Shown one piece after another: positions 21,874-31,196 of a stretch of 64,000 nucleotides of DNA; positions within the stretch are counted from its first letter, which is position 1; every line of letters begins with the position of its first letter. The position numbers and the translations under genes were made by a program. This DNA comes from Treponema sp. Its GTDB lineage: Bacteria; Spirochaetota; Spirochaetia; Treponematales; Treponemataceae. The notes beneath the pieces are model-generated. The model was not told the origin of the DNA. It saw only the letters and a program-made list of their open reading frames with translations, and did no database searches. Location: positions 1 through 64,000 of the forward strand of contig JAILON010000156.1 in assembly GCA_024690865.1 (NCBI GenBank), given 5' to 3'.

Positions 21874-23949
21874 CTAGACCTTGAACTGGTCTATCTGGCT
21901 GCCAATCTTGGCAATGGAGTCCTTGACCTGCTGCACCATCGCGCCCAGGGAGTTGCCGGTGTCGCTTATCTTGCGCGTGCCTTCCGAGACCCCGTTCATG
22001 TCCTTCATGAGCCCGTTCGTCGCCTGCCTGAGCCGGGTCACCTGGTCCATCGCGGCCTTGTTGTCGCCTTCCATCTGGCCGGAGGCCTCGCGCACCTGGA
22101 TCATGCTGTCGTTCATGGACCGGAGGGCCTCGCGTATCTGCCGGGATCCAGCGTTCTGCTCCTCCATCGCGGCCTTAATCTGGATGACGAGCTCGTCGGT
22201 CTCGTCTATCTTGCCGGACACGGAGTCGAATGCCGAGCTGGACTCGGTGGAGGCCGACACGACCTCGGAAATCGAATCCTTGATGTTCTTGAGCTGGTCG
22301 CCTATCGTCTTGGACTGGGAGGACGAGGTTTCGGAGAGCTTTCGTATCTCGTCCGCGACGACCGCGAAGCCCTTTCCCGCCTCGCCCGCGTGGGCCGCCT
22401 CAATCGCGGCGTTCATGGCGAGCAGGTTGGTCTGCTCCGCAATGCTGGAGATGGCGAGGTTTGCCTCCTGCAGCATGTCGGACTGGGCCTCGATCTGCTT
22501 TATCTTCTCGTTGACGGCGGACTGCTTGGCGATTCCGTTCTTGGCGTTGTCGCGCAGGCCCTCGAAGGAGTCCGCCATCTTGTCCACGCTCTGGTTGACG
22601 CTCGCGATGTTGCCAATCATCTGCTCGACCGCGCTGGACGCGTCGCTCACGCCGTCGGACTGCCTGCCTATCATGTCGCCCAGGGTTCCGATCGTCGTGG
22701 ACACCTGCTGGACGGTCTTTGCCGTCCCGTTGACGGACACAATCTGGTTCTCAAGCTGCTCCTGCATGGAGTCTATGCTCTGTATGACCTGCGCTATCGA
22801 AGTTTCCGTCAGGTCCGTCGTCTCGTGCAGGCGGTCCCCGCTCGTCGCGAGGGCGGTGTCGGACTCCTTGACCGTCCTCATGATGCCCTGGAGCTTTTCG
22901 ATGAAGCGGTTCAAGCTGTCCACCATCTCGTCGATGACTGTCAGGAAGGGTGTCGTCCTGAGCTCCACGCGCTGGGTCAGGTCGGCGTTGCCGGAGGAGA
23001 GGGCCTCCACCGCGTCCCTGAGCGTGGACACGCTGTAAATCATGTTCGTGCTGAGGGCGATGACCGCGATGATGAAGATGATGACCAGGCAGACCGCGAG
23101 GGGGCCGGTGGCGTACTGTATGGCGGAGGCAATGGTGTACTCCTTGGCGAACACCATGTGCCAGTTTATCAGCGAGAGGGGGGCCATGATGAACTCGTGC
23201 TTGGTCGAGTGCTGCGCGATGATATCCTGTGGACGCATCTCCAGCCCCTCCAGGTCGGGGAGCATGCGGGTGACGGGGGTGCTGGAAGCGAGCAGGGACT
23301 GGTCCTGAGCCCCGGTTATCTCAAGCTTGTCGTTGTAGATGTACAGCGACACGTCGTCGGACAGTCCAACATACATCGATTGTATGAAGCTGTTGAGCGG
23401 GATTCCCGTGCCGGCGATGCCGACGGGCTTGCCCTCGCTGTTGCGGATGACGGCGTTGACCCAGAGGAAGGTGTCCCCCAGGTCCGGGTTGTAGTTGATG
23501 TTGAAGTTGTAGACGTCCGTCTCGTACATCGTCATGTTGTACCAGTAGTTCTCCGGCTTGTTGGGGTCCATGACGTAAGCTTCCTTCATGTCCTGGTAGA
23601 AGATGTGGTCCTTGTCGTTGACGAAGAAGAGGGACTTGGACAGGTAGGAGTCCATGAAGCTGCCCAGCTCGGCGAAGGCAGTCTCCTTCAGCACCGGGTC
23701 GTCGGGGTTCTCCATGTATTTCACGATGGAAGGGGTCTTTATCATCTGGACGACCAGTCCCAGCTGCGCGTTCAGGCTGGAGTTGAATTTGAGCGTCTCC
23801 AGCTCCGCATGGTGGGCCAGCGTCTCCTGCGCGTCGCTGCGGAATCGTATCCTCGTGGCACCCACCGTCACGCCTATGACCACAATCAATGATATGATTG
23901 CCGTTATGAAAAGCCTTGCCTTGAGCTGGGCCCTGGTCTTCTTTGCCAT
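21874..23949 (-). CDS. Methyl-accepting chemotaxis protein (dCache sensor)
   Basis: A 691-residue chemoreceptor. A first membrane helix ([21 protein letters not shown]) is followed by a periplasmic double-Cache region of about 270 residues ([36 protein letters not shown]). A second helix ([21 protein letters not shown]) leads to HAMP and the signalling coiled coil with the intact tip [21 protein letters not shown]. Many segments are near-identical to the receptor at 1616-3700 ([15 protein letters not shown]), so the two are paralogues. The start [10 protein letters not shown] at 23949 is set by AAAGGAG 7 nt upstream. Confidence 0.95.
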   Translation of the reverse strand: MAKKTRAQLKARLFITAIISLIVVIGVTVGATRIRFRSDAQETLAHHAELETLKFNSSLNAQLGLVVQMIKTPSIVKYMENPDDPVLKETAFAELGSFMDSYLSKSLFFVNDKDHIFYQDMKEAYVMDPNKPENYWYNMTMYETDVYNFNINYNPDLGDTFLWVNAVIRNSEGKPVGIAGTGIPLNSFIQSMYVGLSDDVSLYIYNDKLEITGAQDQSLLASSTPVTRMLPDLEGLEMRPQDIIAQHSTKHEFIMAPLSLINWHMVFAKEYTIASAIQYATGPLAVCLVIIFIIAVIALSTNMIYSVSTLRDAVEALSSGNADLTQRVELRTTPFLTVIDEMVDSLNRFIEKLQGIMRTVKESDTALATSGDRLHETTDLTETSIAQVIQSIDSMQEQLENQIVSVNGTAKTVQQVSTTIGTLGDMIGRQSDGVSDASSAVEQMIGNIASVNQSVDKMADSFEGLRDNAKNGIAKQSAVNEKIKQIEAQSDMLQEANLAISSIAEQTNLLAMNAAIEAAHAGEAGKGFAVVADEIRKLSETSSSQSKTIGDQLKNIKDSISEVVSASTESSSAFDSVSGKIDETDELVIQIKAAMEEQNAGSRQIREALRSMNDSMIQVREASGQMEGDNKAAMDQVTRLRQATNGLMKDMNGVSEGTRKISDTGNSLGAMVQQVKDSIAKIGSQIDQFKV

Positions 23950-24088
23950 GGTGAAACTCCTTTTCTCTCTGTTGTTCCTGCACAAAAGCCCAGGAAATCC
24001 CTTGCCGCGTGCCTGTGTGCCGGTCAGATTGTATCATGGACCCGATGGTCTATATGTTTATCGGCCGGATGGGCAGTATGGCGCAAAC

Positions 24089-24122
24089 AAAAAAAGGCTT
24101 CCTGTCTAGGAAGCCTTTTTTA
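24089..24122 (-). terminator. Rho-independent terminator after tRNA-Val
   Basis: AAAAAAAGGCTTCC-TGTCTA-GGAAGCCTTTTTTT forms a long perfect stem with T runs on both strands. It follows the tRNA on the minus strand by 2 nt and could also act on the plus strand. Confidence 0.9.
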
Positions 24123-24123
24123 A

Positions 24124-24197
24124 TGCGCGACATAGGAATCGAACCTATGACCCCAAGCGTGTCATGCTTGTACTCTAACCAACTGAGCTAGTCGCGC
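24124..24197 (-). tRNA. tRNA-Val (GAC anticodon)
   Basis: The minus strand folds into a full cloverleaf: acceptor GCGCGAC/GTCGCGC, D stem GCTC/GAGT, anticodon arm CAAGC-ATGACAC-GCTTG with anticodon GAC, and T arm ATAGG-TTCGATT-CCTAT. GAC reads valine codons GUC and GUU. The discriminator base is A and CCA is not encoded. Confidence 0.95.
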
Positions 24198-24227
24198 AGT
24201 CACCGTTCATCAAAACGATAATACGAC

Positions 24228-24255
24228 TATATAAGTAAACCGCCCCCTTTGTCAA
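24228..24255 (-). promoter_or_regulatory. Promoter of tRNA-Val
   Basis: Minus strand: consensus TTGACA (24255-24250), 16-bp spacer, TATATA (24233-24228). It would give a tRNA precursor with a 5' leader of roughly 25 nt. Confidence 0.8.
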
Positions 24256-24283
24256 GGGGACGGCCCAAAATTACTAAATTTTC

Positions 24284-25555
24284 TTACGCCTTAAATCCGT
24301 CCAGGCCGGAGAAGTCCAGCGTGGCGAAGTAGTCCTCCACGGTCTCCTTCCGGCGGATTTCGACGACGCTGCCGTCCTCGCGGAGGAGGAGCTCGCCGCA
24401 GCGGAGCTTGCCGTTGTAGTTGAAGCCCATCGCCCGTCCGTGCGCGCCCGCGTCGTGGATGATGATGAGGTCGCCCCTGTCGATTTTGGGCAGCTCGCGC
24501 TGGACGGCGAACTTGTCGCAGTTCTCGCAGAGGCTTCCCGTCACGTCGTACACATGGTCCTTGGGCGCGTCCTCCTTGCCGCTGACCGTAAGCTCGTGGT
24601 AGGCCCCGTACATGCCGGGCCGCATCAGGTCGGCCATGCAGGCGTCCGTGCCGACGTACTCCCGCCAGATGTGCTTCTCGTGTATCGCCGTCGTGACGAG
24701 CCAGCCGTATGGCCCGGTTATCGGGCGGCCGCACTCCCAGCATATCGCGAGCGGGTCAAGGCCCGCCGGGACGATTATCTTGTCGTAGAGCTTCCGTATT
24801 TCGCGGGAGACGTAGTCCAAATCGACCTTCTGCTGGCCGGGCTTGTAGGGGATGCCGAGTCCGCCGCCCAGATCGACGAATTCAATCCGCACCCCGGTCT
24901 TCTCCTTGACCTCGGCGGCCAGCTCAAAGACGATGCGGGCCGTGTCCGCGAAGAAGTCCGGGTTCAGCTCGTTGGAGGCGACCATCGTGTGCAGGCCGAA
25001 CCGCTTGACCCCCTCCTTCTTGCAGCGCCCGTATGCCTCTATCATCTGCTCGCGCGTCAGTCCGTACTTGGCCTCCTCGGGCTTGCCGATTATCGCGTTG
25101 CCGCCTGCCTTGAGGGGACCGGGGTTGTAGCGGAAGCAGATAGTCTCGGGCATCTTGCCCCCGAGCGCCTCCTTGAGGAAGTCGATGTGGGTGATGTCGT
25201 CCAGGTTGATGATGTCGCCCCGCTCGTATGCGTAGCGGAACTCCGCCGCCGGGGTGTCGTTGCTCGTGAACATCACGTAGTCGCCCGTAATGCCGGACTT
25301 GTCGCAGAGCATCAGTTCGGGCAGACTGGAGCAGTCGCCGCCGCAGCCCTCGCTTTTCAAAATCTTCAATATATATGGGTTGGGCAGGGCCTTGACCGCG
25401 AAGTATTCCCTGAACGAGGGGAAGTTGCTGAATGCCTTGGTGAAGTGTCTCATGTTCTCGCGGATGCCCTTCTCGTCGTATATGTAGAAGGGGGTGGGGA
25501 ACTTCTTGACGAGGGCCGTAAGCTCCTCGTGGGAAAGGGGAAAGTCTTTGCTCAT
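24284..25555 (-). CDS. lysA: Diaminopimelate decarboxylase-like PLP enzyme
   Basis: A 423-residue fold-type III PLP decarboxylase, best matching diaminopimelate decarboxylase, the last step of lysine synthesis. The PLP lysine is in YFAVKALPNP (K55), the glycine-rich phosphate loop in FVDLGGGLGIPYKPG, and the C-terminal Cys-containing dimer motif appears as SLCENCDKFA. The ending HDAGAHGRAMGFNYNG matches the LysA C-terminal motif. I chose the start MSKDFPLS at 25555, with TTGAGG-17-TATACT ending 9 nt upstream; the ORF-track start at 25621 lies before this promoter. A related amino acid decarboxylase is less likely. Confidence 0.88.
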   Translation of the reverse strand: MSKDFPLSHEELTALVKKFPTPFYIYDEKGIRENMRHFTKAFSNFPSFREYFAVKALPNPYILKILKSEGCGGDCSSLPELMLCDKSGITGDYVMFTSNDTPAAEFRYAYERGDIINLDDITHIDFLKEALGGKMPETICFRYNPGPLKAGGNAIIGKPEEAKYGLTREQMIEAYGRCKKEGVKRFGLHTMVASNELNPDFFADTARIVFELAAEVKEKTGVRIEFVDLGGGLGIPYKPGQQKVDLDYVSREIRKLYDKIIVPAGLDPLAICWECGRPITGPYGWLVTTAIHEKHIWREYVGTDACMADLMRPGMYGAYHELTVSGKEDAPKDHVYDVTGSLCENCDKFAVQRELPKIDRGDLIIIHDAGAHGRAMGFNYNGKLRCGELLLREDGSVVEIRRKETVEDYFATLDFSGLDGFKA

Positions 25556-25564
25556 AGTGAGGGG

Positions 25565-25593
25565 AGTATAGCACCTTTCGGCCTGTCCCTCAA
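25565..25593 (-). promoter_or_regulatory. Promoter of lysA
   Basis: Minus strand: TTGAGG (25593-25588), 17-bp spacer, TATACT (25570-25565), then 9 nt to ATG 25555. The mRNA would have an almost absent leader. Confidence 0.7.
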
Positions 25594-25637
25594 GCGGGCG
25601 CGCATCCCTTATGGGACGCAAGGAGCTGGCAGCGGGG

Positions 25638-26582
25638 CTATGCCTGTTGGGGCTCCAGCGCCTGTATTTCCTCGATGGACAGGCCGATTGCTTTGGATAT
25701 CTGCTCGTTAGTCAACAGTCCCATCTTCAGCAGGTTGCGGGCGTCCTCCATCTTGGCATCGTCCCTGCCATCGAGGTACGCATCGCGGCGCCTGTTGCGG
25801 TCGTACTCCTCTTGGTCAAATTCTGTAAGGCTCATGTTAAGCACCTCCATTTTCTGGTTCTTGAAGTATCCATCAAGCAGATTTTCTTTTATGGCGTAGT
25901 CCAAAGCCTCTTCAACGGCTTTTCGGGCAGGCATTTTTAACTTCAAGTTCTGCTTGACCCTGTTCACGTAGCTACAGTAATCATACAACGCCCTGCACTT
26001 TTTTTGTAGTGCCTCGTTGTGATTTCTGCCAATATTTATGATTTTTGCCGTCCACTCGAAGCCTTCGGCGCTTCTTGCGGGCTCGAATGCGTCCGAGAGC
26101 CTTTGATAGGAAACATCAGGGAGCTTCCTGTCCCCATTGTAAAATACGATGAAGCTGGGGACAGGAATCTTGACCTGCCTTGAGCCCAACAAATCTTCTC
26201 CCTTTGCGGACAGGTCCATTTGGTACAGCTGTGCAAAATACATGAGCCCCCGCAGGGGCATGTTCGGATTATACGTCGATTGCTGTTCATACAGATTCAT
26301 CTGGCTTCCGATGAGGAAAGAGATGTCGTTTTTCATCGTTATGTAGATAACGTTTTCAATCGTCGTGAGCGAAAGCGCGTCGGGGTCGGTATACCCGGTC
26401 CCATTGAGGGCATTGTACAAGTCCAACCTCCAGCGTTTGCTCTGTTCTGTGTCCCGTCCAAAGACGGCCTTGAACAGCCTGTCCTTGTATTCTCGGTTGG
26501 GCATGAAGCTGTTGCGGGAGGAAACCTGTGGATGAACCGTTTCCGCCGGGGCGTAGTCCCCAAAACTTTCCATGTCCTGCAT
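25638..26582 (-). CDS. Rpn-family/PD-(D/E)XK nuclease transposase-like protein
   Basis: A 314-residue protein of the recombination-promoting nuclease (Rpn)/PD-(D/E)XK transposase-like family, which occurs in many copies in spirochaete genomes. The N-terminal half has the family pattern DRLFKAVFGRDT, NDISFLIGSQMNLYEQQSTY and PVPSFIVFYNG, where the D...ExQ residues form the nuclease core. The C-terminal part is a charged helical tail ending in GLLTNEQISKAIGLSIEEI. Such proteins act in recombination or as phase-variable, possibly phage-related factors; the exact role is unsettled. A GGAGG site precedes ATG 26582. A 22-bp palindromic array lies 190 bp upstream. Confidence 0.8.
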   Translation of the reverse strand: MQDMESFGDYAPAETVHPQVSSRNSFMPNREYKDRLFKAVFGRDTEQSKRWRLDLYNALNGTGYTDPDALSLTTIENVIYITMKNDISFLIGSQMNLYEQQSTYNPNMPLRGLMYFAQLYQMDLSAKGEDLLGSRQVKIPVPSFIVFYNGDRKLPDVSYQRLSDAFEPARSAEGFEWTAKIINIGRNHNEALQKKCRALYDYCSYVNRVKQNLKLKMPARKAVEEALDYAIKENLLDGYFKNQKMEVLNMSLTEFDQEEYDRNRRRDAYLDGRDDAKMEDARNLLKMGLLTNEQISKAIGLSIEEIQALEPQQA

Positions 26583-26768
26583 ACTTTGTTCCTCCGTATT
26601 TGTTCTTTTGGCATACCGAGCTTAAGCTGTACCCACGCACAGATGCCTTTATGTATACATCTCCAGAGAAAAATCAATTTTGTACACTTTGGTAGGAAAA
26701 TTGTAACATTCTTACCGTATTTTTTGCCACAAAGGAAAATAGAGATGTGCCGGTCTGTAACAAAAAAA

Positions 26769-26856
26769 TTACCGTATTGTAAATTTTCCGTTACAATATT
26801 GTAAATTTCTCGTTACAATATTGTAAATTTTCTGTTGCAATATTGCAAAACTTTCT
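26769..26856. repeat. Four-copy 22-bp array with TTACAATATTGTAA palindrome
   Basis: Units start at 26769, 26791, 26813 and 26835, exactly 22 bp apart. The two central copies hold the perfect 14-bp palindrome TTACAATATTGTAA and the outer two are degenerate (TTACCGTATTGTAA, TTGCAATATTGCAA). The block is strikingly AT-rich for this chromosome and lies between divergent rpn-type and fabF genes. The rest of 26583-27074 holds the fabF promoters and no gene. Confidence 0.85.
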
Positions 26857-26962
26857 TTTCAGCGCGGTGAGCCTGCGGGAAGGGCGAATTTTCCCGGGGC
26901 TGCGCCCATGCGTCTTCTTTCCCTCGCCCAGGCGCCTCTTGGTGCAGCGGCTTTCTTTCTCC

Positions 26963-27002
26963 TTGACAAGAGTTTGACATTTTGCAATAATTTGTCAGAA
27001 TA
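26963..27002 (+). promoter_or_regulatory. Two overlapping promoters of fabF-fabZ
   Basis: TTGACA (26963)-17-AATAAT (26986-26991) and TTGACA (26974)-17-AGAATA (26997-27002). Both would give a leader of about 70-80 nt to ATG 27075, which has GAGAGGTG as ribosome site. Confidence 0.65.
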
Positions 27003-27074
27003 GATGGGGCGGTTCCTATGGTCCACGGGGCCTGGGAGGCCGGCCCGGTTTACAGACATTCGAGAGGTGTAGTT

Positions 27075-28319
27075 ATGCGTAGAGTCGTTGTTACTGGGAT
27101 GGGCTGTGTTTCGCCGGTTGGAAACACTGTTGACGAGACTTGGGCCGCCATCAGGTCCGGCAAGAGCGGAATCGCAACGATTACGCGCTATGACAATACG
27201 CCTTTCAAGGTGAAATATGCCGCCGAGGTGAAGGGCTTTGACGCGGGCAACTATATGGACGGCAAAGAGGCGCGCAAGCTCGCCATTTACAGCCGCTATG
27301 CGATTGCCGCCGCCAAGATGGCGCTGGAAGATTCCGACCTGATGGGCAAGAAGGACATCCTTGAGGACACCGCCGTGTACCTGGGCGTCGGAATCGGCGG
27401 CCTTGAGGTGACCGAGGCTTCCATGACCAGTTATGTGGAGTCGGGCAAGACCCGCATGCCCCCGCTGACGGTCCCCGAGCTCATCCCCAACGAGGGTGCG
27501 GGCAACATCTGCCTTGCCTTCGGCATCCACGGGGCTTCCCATACGATAGCGACGGCCTGTGCGTCAGGTACCGACGCAATCGGCGACGCCTTGGACCAGG
27601 TCCGCAGCGGCCGCTACGACGTTGTCCTTGCCGGCGGTGCCGAATGTACCCAGTGCGGATTCGCCAACCTGGGCTTTACCCTCCTGCACGCGCTTTCTTC
27701 CAAGTGGGCCGATGCCCCCGAGAAGTCCAGCCGCCCCTTCGACAAGCAGCGCGACGGTTTCGTCATGGGCGAGGGCAGCACGATCCTCGTCCTTGAGGAG
27801 TACGAGCACGCAAAGGCCCGTGGCGCCAAGATATACGCGGAGCTGGCCGGATACGGCGGTTCCAGCGACGGCTACCACCTGACCGCCCCCGATCCGAGCG
27901 GCATCCCCGGTGCCAAGTGCATGACGCTTGCGATGAAGGACGCCGACGTGAAGCCCGAGGACGTGACCTACTACAATGCGCACGGAACTTCCACCAAGCT
28001 GAACGATTCCGGCGAGACCAAGATGCTGCACCTGGCCTTTGGCGAGGCGGCAAAGAAGCTCCACATCTCTTCCACAAAGAGCATGACCGGCCACTGCTTG
28101 GGCAACGCCGGTTCCCTTGAGGCCTTGGTCTGCGTCAAGGCGATTCAGGACGGCTTTATCCCCGCGACGATCAACCTGGACGAGGTGGACGTGGAGGGCG
28201 GCTGTGACCTGGACTACACCCCGAACAAGGGGCTTGAGATGCCGGTCAATGTTGCGATGAGCGCGAACTTCGGCTTCGGCGGCCACAACGGCTGCATCGT
28301 GTTCAAGAAGGTACAGTAA
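27075..28319 (+). CDS. fabF: Beta-ketoacyl-ACP synthase II
   Basis: A 414-residue condensing enzyme of type II fatty acid synthesis that elongates acyl-ACP with malonyl-ACP. The catalytic triad is present: Cys162 in ATACASG, His in YNAHGTST and His in STKSMTGHCLG. The C-terminal glycine motif NFGFGGHN is intact. The start MRRVVVTGMG at 27075 replaces the ORF-track start because the preceding 19 residues are not family-like and GAGAGGTG precedes it. fabZ starts 1 nt after its stop codon, so the pair forms an elongation operon. Confidence 0.95.
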   Translation: MRRVVVTGMGCVSPVGNTVDETWAAIRSGKSGIATITRYDNTPFKVKYAAEVKGFDAGNYMDGKEARKLAIYSRYAIAAAKMALEDSDLMGKKDILEDTAVYLGVGIGGLEVTEASMTSYVESGKTRMPPLTVPELIPNEGAGNICLAFGIHGASHTIATACASGTDAIGDALDQVRSGRYDVVLAGGAECTQCGFANLGFTLLHALSSKWADAPEKSSRPFDKQRDGFVMGEGSTILVLEEYEHAKARGAKIYAELAGYGGSSDGYHLTAPDPSGIPGAKCMTLAMKDADVKPEDVTYYNAHGTSTKLNDSGETKMLHLAFGEAAKKLHISSTKSMTGHCLGNAGSLEALVCVKAIQDGFIPATINLDEVDVEGGCDLDYTPNKGLEMPVNVAMSANFGFGGHNGCIVFKKVQ

Positions 28320-28320
28320 T

Positions 28321-28761
28321 ATGGCGGTGACGACTGATATCCAGAGCCTGCTCCCCCACAGGAAGCCCTTCCTGTTCGTGGACAGCATAGAGAGTTTTGA
28401 CGACGGGGGCTGCGTCTGCACCCGGAAGTTCACCGAGGAGGACTTCTTCTTTGCGGGGCACTTCCCGGAGTACCCGGTGGTCCCCGGGGTCATATTGATT
28501 GAGACGATGGCCCAGGGCGGCGGGGCTGCCCTGAGCTACCAGAAGAAGTTCGCCGAGGGCAGCCTCTTCTTCCTCGCGACGGTGGACAAGGTGAAGTTCC
28601 GCCATCAGGTCCGCCCGGGCGACACGGTGCGCATGGAGGTGACGAACCTCCGCGTGTCTCCCAAGATGGTCAAGCAGGCGGGCAAGGCCTACGTCGGCGA
28701 CACTTTGTGTGCCGAGGCTGAGTGGATGTGTTTGGTCGGCTCCGCTGACGCCGTGAAATAA
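28321..28761 (+). CDS. fabZ: 3-hydroxyacyl-ACP dehydratase
   Basis: A 146-residue hot-dog-fold dehydratase that turns 3-hydroxyacyl-ACP into trans-2-enoyl-ACP. The N-terminal LLPHRKPFLFVD and the catalytic motif AGHFPEYPVVPGVILIE (His47, Glu61) are complete. It directly follows fabF and is followed 16 nt later by an unknown gene that may belong to the same transcript. Confidence 0.95.
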   Translation: MAVTTDIQSLLPHRKPFLFVDSIESFDDGGCVCTRKFTEEDFFFAGHFPEYPVVPGVILIETMAQGGGAALSYQKKFAEGSLFFLATVDKVKFRHQVRPGDTVRMEVTNLRVSPKMVKQAGKAYVGDTLCAEAEWMCLVGSADAVK

Positions 28762-28777
28762 GGCGGAATGGTGACGA

Positions 28778-29302
28778 ATGAAGCTTGAGAAGCGTTTTTA
28801 CGTGGAGTCCAACAGGCTCCATTATATAGAAGGAAACAGGGAATTCCCGCTTTCCGACGGCAGGTTGAATGCCGCGGACTGCGTGAAAGCCTTTGCCGCT
28901 GGCGGAAGCCTGCCTGCCGACTTATCCAGGCTGCTCCTCTTGGAACTGCCCTGGACGCTGGTGGGCTGCGACGAATCCTCTTACAACGAGGAGTTCCTTG
29001 CGTCCTTCCGGGACTTCCTGAAGGCCCTGGAGGAGAAGGGGGGCTATGCGGCGATCGTTCCTGTGGCGGACAGGCAGCCTGCCGCGGGGGAGGGGGAGGA
29101 CTTCATCGCCTCCTTCAAGCACTGCGCCCGGCGGATCAAGGACTGCGCCTCGGTGGTCGGTTTTGTCGTCCCTGCCGGAGTTCCCGGCGTGGAGGCGGCC
29201 CCGTTCATGGAGGAGCTGTCCGCAAAGCACGGGCACTATGTCTTCTTCAGCGGCGATTCCTCGCTCCTGGGGAACCCGGAGCTTGTGGGGCTTCCCGCCT
29301 GA
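28778..29302 (+). CDS. Hypothetical protein in the fab operon
   Basis: A 174-residue soluble protein with no recognised family. It opens with MKLEKRFYVESNRLHYIEGN and alternates predicted strands and helices (LSRLLLLELPWTLVGCDESS, GHYVFFSGDSSLLGNPELVGL). There is no signal peptide or membrane helix. Its position 16 nt after fabZ suggests co-transcription. The last 20 bp, including the stop codon, are repeated 70 bp further downstream. Confidence 0.6.
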   Translation: MKLEKRFYVESNRLHYIEGNREFPLSDGRLNAADCVKAFAAGGSLPADLSRLLLLELPWTLVGCDESSYNEEFLASFRDFLKALEEKGGYAAIVPVADRQPAAGEGEDFIASFKHCARRIKDCASVVGFVVPAGVPGVEAAPFMEELSAKHGHYVFFSGDSSLLGNPELVGLPA

Positions 29303-29389
29303 CCAATTCTGCCCATCTGACCGAGGCTGGGGCCGCTCGTTGGGGCAGTTTTTCCGCTTCCAGACGGGTTTGTGGGGCTTCCCGCCTGA
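29281..29389. repeat. Duplicated gene end (GTGGGGCTTCCCGCCTGA)
   Basis: The last codons and stop of the preceding gene, TTGTGGGGCTTCCCGCCTGA, recur at 29370-29389 outside any gene. A run of four CAAAAACTT-type 9-bp units follows at about 29412-29452. Confidence 0.75.
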
Positions 29390-29450
29390 TTTTCTGCATT
29401 GCTCAAAAATCTCCAAAAACTTCAAAAACTTCAAAAACTTCAAAAACTTC

Positions 29451-29479
29451 AAAAGGGCTCCCCTATGGGGGGCTTTTTT
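29451..29479 (+). terminator. Rho-independent terminator of the fab operon
   Basis: AAAAGGGCTCCCC-TAT-GGGGGGCTTTTTT pairs along its whole length with a few G-U pairs and ends in T6. It closes the fabF-fabZ-unknown transcript. Confidence 0.8.
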
Positions 29480-29661
29480 CTTAGAAAACGGTAAGAAAAC
29501 GCATATTTTTCAAATATATGCTTGAACAATTCTTTTCTTTGTGCAAAAATCGAGCCCATAAAGTGATTGTGCCCGGCACGGGGCGACTGTGTTGCAATAT
29601 AAAGGGGTCCGTGAGACGAGGACCTTTTTAAAAGCCTCCTGCCGGACCGGAGAGGATTTTT

Positions 29662-30501
29662 ATGGATAGAAAAAATAACCTGCTCAAGATGATGTTGGGA
29701 ACCATGTCTGTGGCCCTGCTGTTTGCAGCGGTCGCCATGTTCGTTTCCGTGTACCTGCCCGACAGCGGTGAGAGCGTTCCCGTTGGAACGGCCCGCTTGG
29801 CCGACGAAGCAAAGCCGTTTGATGTTCCCGCGGATCCCTTGTTGGAAGGAGAGGGTGAGGTTGCCCTTGACGCCGGCAGGAACGATGAGATTGATTTCAT
29901 CGCCGAAGCCACCGAGACCAATGTGGGCGGCGGGCTTGACTTCGTGAACTACGAGCCCGTGGACGACACGGAGCTGGTCCTGTACCGCAACCAGGACACG
30001 AAGAGCTATGTGGAGTGGTTCTATACCCAGGTGACGGGCAGCCGCGAGATAGCCCTGGCCGTCCTTGAAGCTGCCTCCCAGTTCAATGTTTCCCCGTCCC
30101 TGGCCTTTGCCCTTGCCTATACGGAAAGCAGGTACAAGGTCGATGCGCACCATACGAACGTGAACGGCAGCGTTGACCGCGGCCTGTTCCAGTTGAACAG
30201 CTACACCTTCCCCAATTTGACCGAGGAGCAGTTCTACGATGCGTCGACTTCCGCCTATTACGGGATGTCCCACCTGAACTACTGCCTGGAGGCTTCCACC
30301 AGCCAGGTTGCGGGGCTTGCCATGTACAACGCGGGACGCAACAAGGTGAACGGGGACAGGACTCCCCAGTCTACGCTGAACTACATATCGAAGATCTTGG
30401 AGTACAAGGAGAAGCTGGACGGGAATTTTTCCAACGAGATCCTGGCCTTCTACTCTGATGGAAACGGCGGTTCGTCAGGCCGCTACCTGGCAAAGTACTA
30501 G
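29662..30501 (+). CDS. Membrane-anchored lytic transglycosylase (SLT domain)
   Basis: A 279-residue murein-cleaving enzyme of the SLT/Slt70-like family. An N-terminal anchor helix (MLGTMSVALLFAAVAMFVSVYL) is followed by a low-complexity acidic linker of about 80 residues and the SLT domain. The catalytic Glu lies in ALAYTESRYKVDA, followed by RGLFQLNSYTFPN and GLAMYNAGRNKVN, which match the family motifs. It acts at the outer face of the inner membrane. GGAGAGG lies upstream of ATG 29662. Confidence 0.88.
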   Translation: MDRKNNLLKMMLGTMSVALLFAAVAMFVSVYLPDSGESVPVGTARLADEAKPFDVPADPLLEGEGEVALDAGRNDEIDFIAEATETNVGGGLDFVNYEPVDDTELVLYRNQDTKSYVEWFYTQVTGSREIALAVLEAASQFNVSPSLAFALAYTESRYKVDAHHTNVNGSVDRGLFQLNSYTFPNLTEEQFYDASTSAYYGMSHLNYCLEASTSQVAGLAMYNAGRNKVNGDRTPQSTLNYISKILEYKEKLDGNFSNEILAFYSDGNGGSSGRYLAKY

Positions 30502-30616
30502 CGGAGCAGTTCTAGGAAGTCCTTGACACCTTTGTTGCGGGGGCTTTTGGAACGGGCTCTAGCCGTGCCTCGGGCTCTAGCCGTGTCTGTGTATTTTCCA
30601 TATACTGTAAAACAGT

Positions 30617-31153
30617 ATGGAAGGAAACAAATTCAAATTCTGTCCCCAGTGCGGCGGTAGGAACATAGAGACGCACGGGGGCGGCTACAAGTGGGTCTGC
30701 CCCGACTGCGGCTTCGACCTGTACAACAACGTTGCCAGTGCGGTCGGAGTCATCATCGTCAATCCCGAGGGAAAGGTGCTCTTTGAACGGCGGGCCAAGG
30801 ATCCCCGCAAGGGGACGCTGGCCGTTCCGGGCGGATTCACGACGAAGGACGAGAGTGCGGAGGAGTCCGTTGCCCGCGAGTGCCTGGAGGAAACGGGCGT
30901 CGTCCCAAAGGACATACGCTACCTGTGTTCCTGTCCCAACGACTATCCCTACAAGGGAATCGATTACAAAACCTGCGACCTCTTCTTTACGGCCCGGCTT
31001 GACGGGGATGTGGCGCTCCATGCCCAGGAGCAGGAGGTCAGCGCCTTCGAATGGATTCCAATCGCCAGCCATGCGGATGTGGACGCGCTGGACCTGGGCT
31101 TTCCTTCCGCGCGCTATTCCCTGCACAAATGGGTTGACGAGAGGAAATGCTAA
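30617..31153 (+). CDS. Nudix hydrolase with N-terminal zinc ribbon
   Basis: A 178-residue hydrolase. A zinc ribbon with two CxxC knuckles (CPQCGG and CPDCGF) precedes the Nudix domain. The Nudix box G-x5-E-x7-REUxEExGU is complete in GGFTTKDESAEESVARECLE followed by ETGV. The zinc ribbon and length recall NudC-like NADH pyrophosphatases, but the NudC-specific SQPWPFPxS motif is absent, so the substrate is open. A TATACT box sits 10 nt before ATG. Duplicated GGGCTCTAGCCGTG lies just upstream. Confidence 0.85.
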   Translation: MEGNKFKFCPQCGGRNIETHGGGYKWVCPDCGFDLYNNVASAVGVIIVNPEGKVLFERRAKDPRKGTLAVPGGFTTKDESAEESVARECLEETGVVPKDIRYLCSCPNDYPYKGIDYKTCDLFFTARLDGDVALHAQEQEVSAFEWIPIASHADVDALDLGFPSARYSLHKWVDERKC

Positions 31154-31196
31154 GGCGGGCCCGTTAGTTTTCCGAAACAGAGAGAGGGGATGTTTT

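Noticed and set aside
21850-23892. 680-aa plus-strand ORF
   Set aside because: Shadow of the chemoreceptor gene, rich in Val/His/Leu/Arg as expected for an antisense frame of GC-rich DNA.
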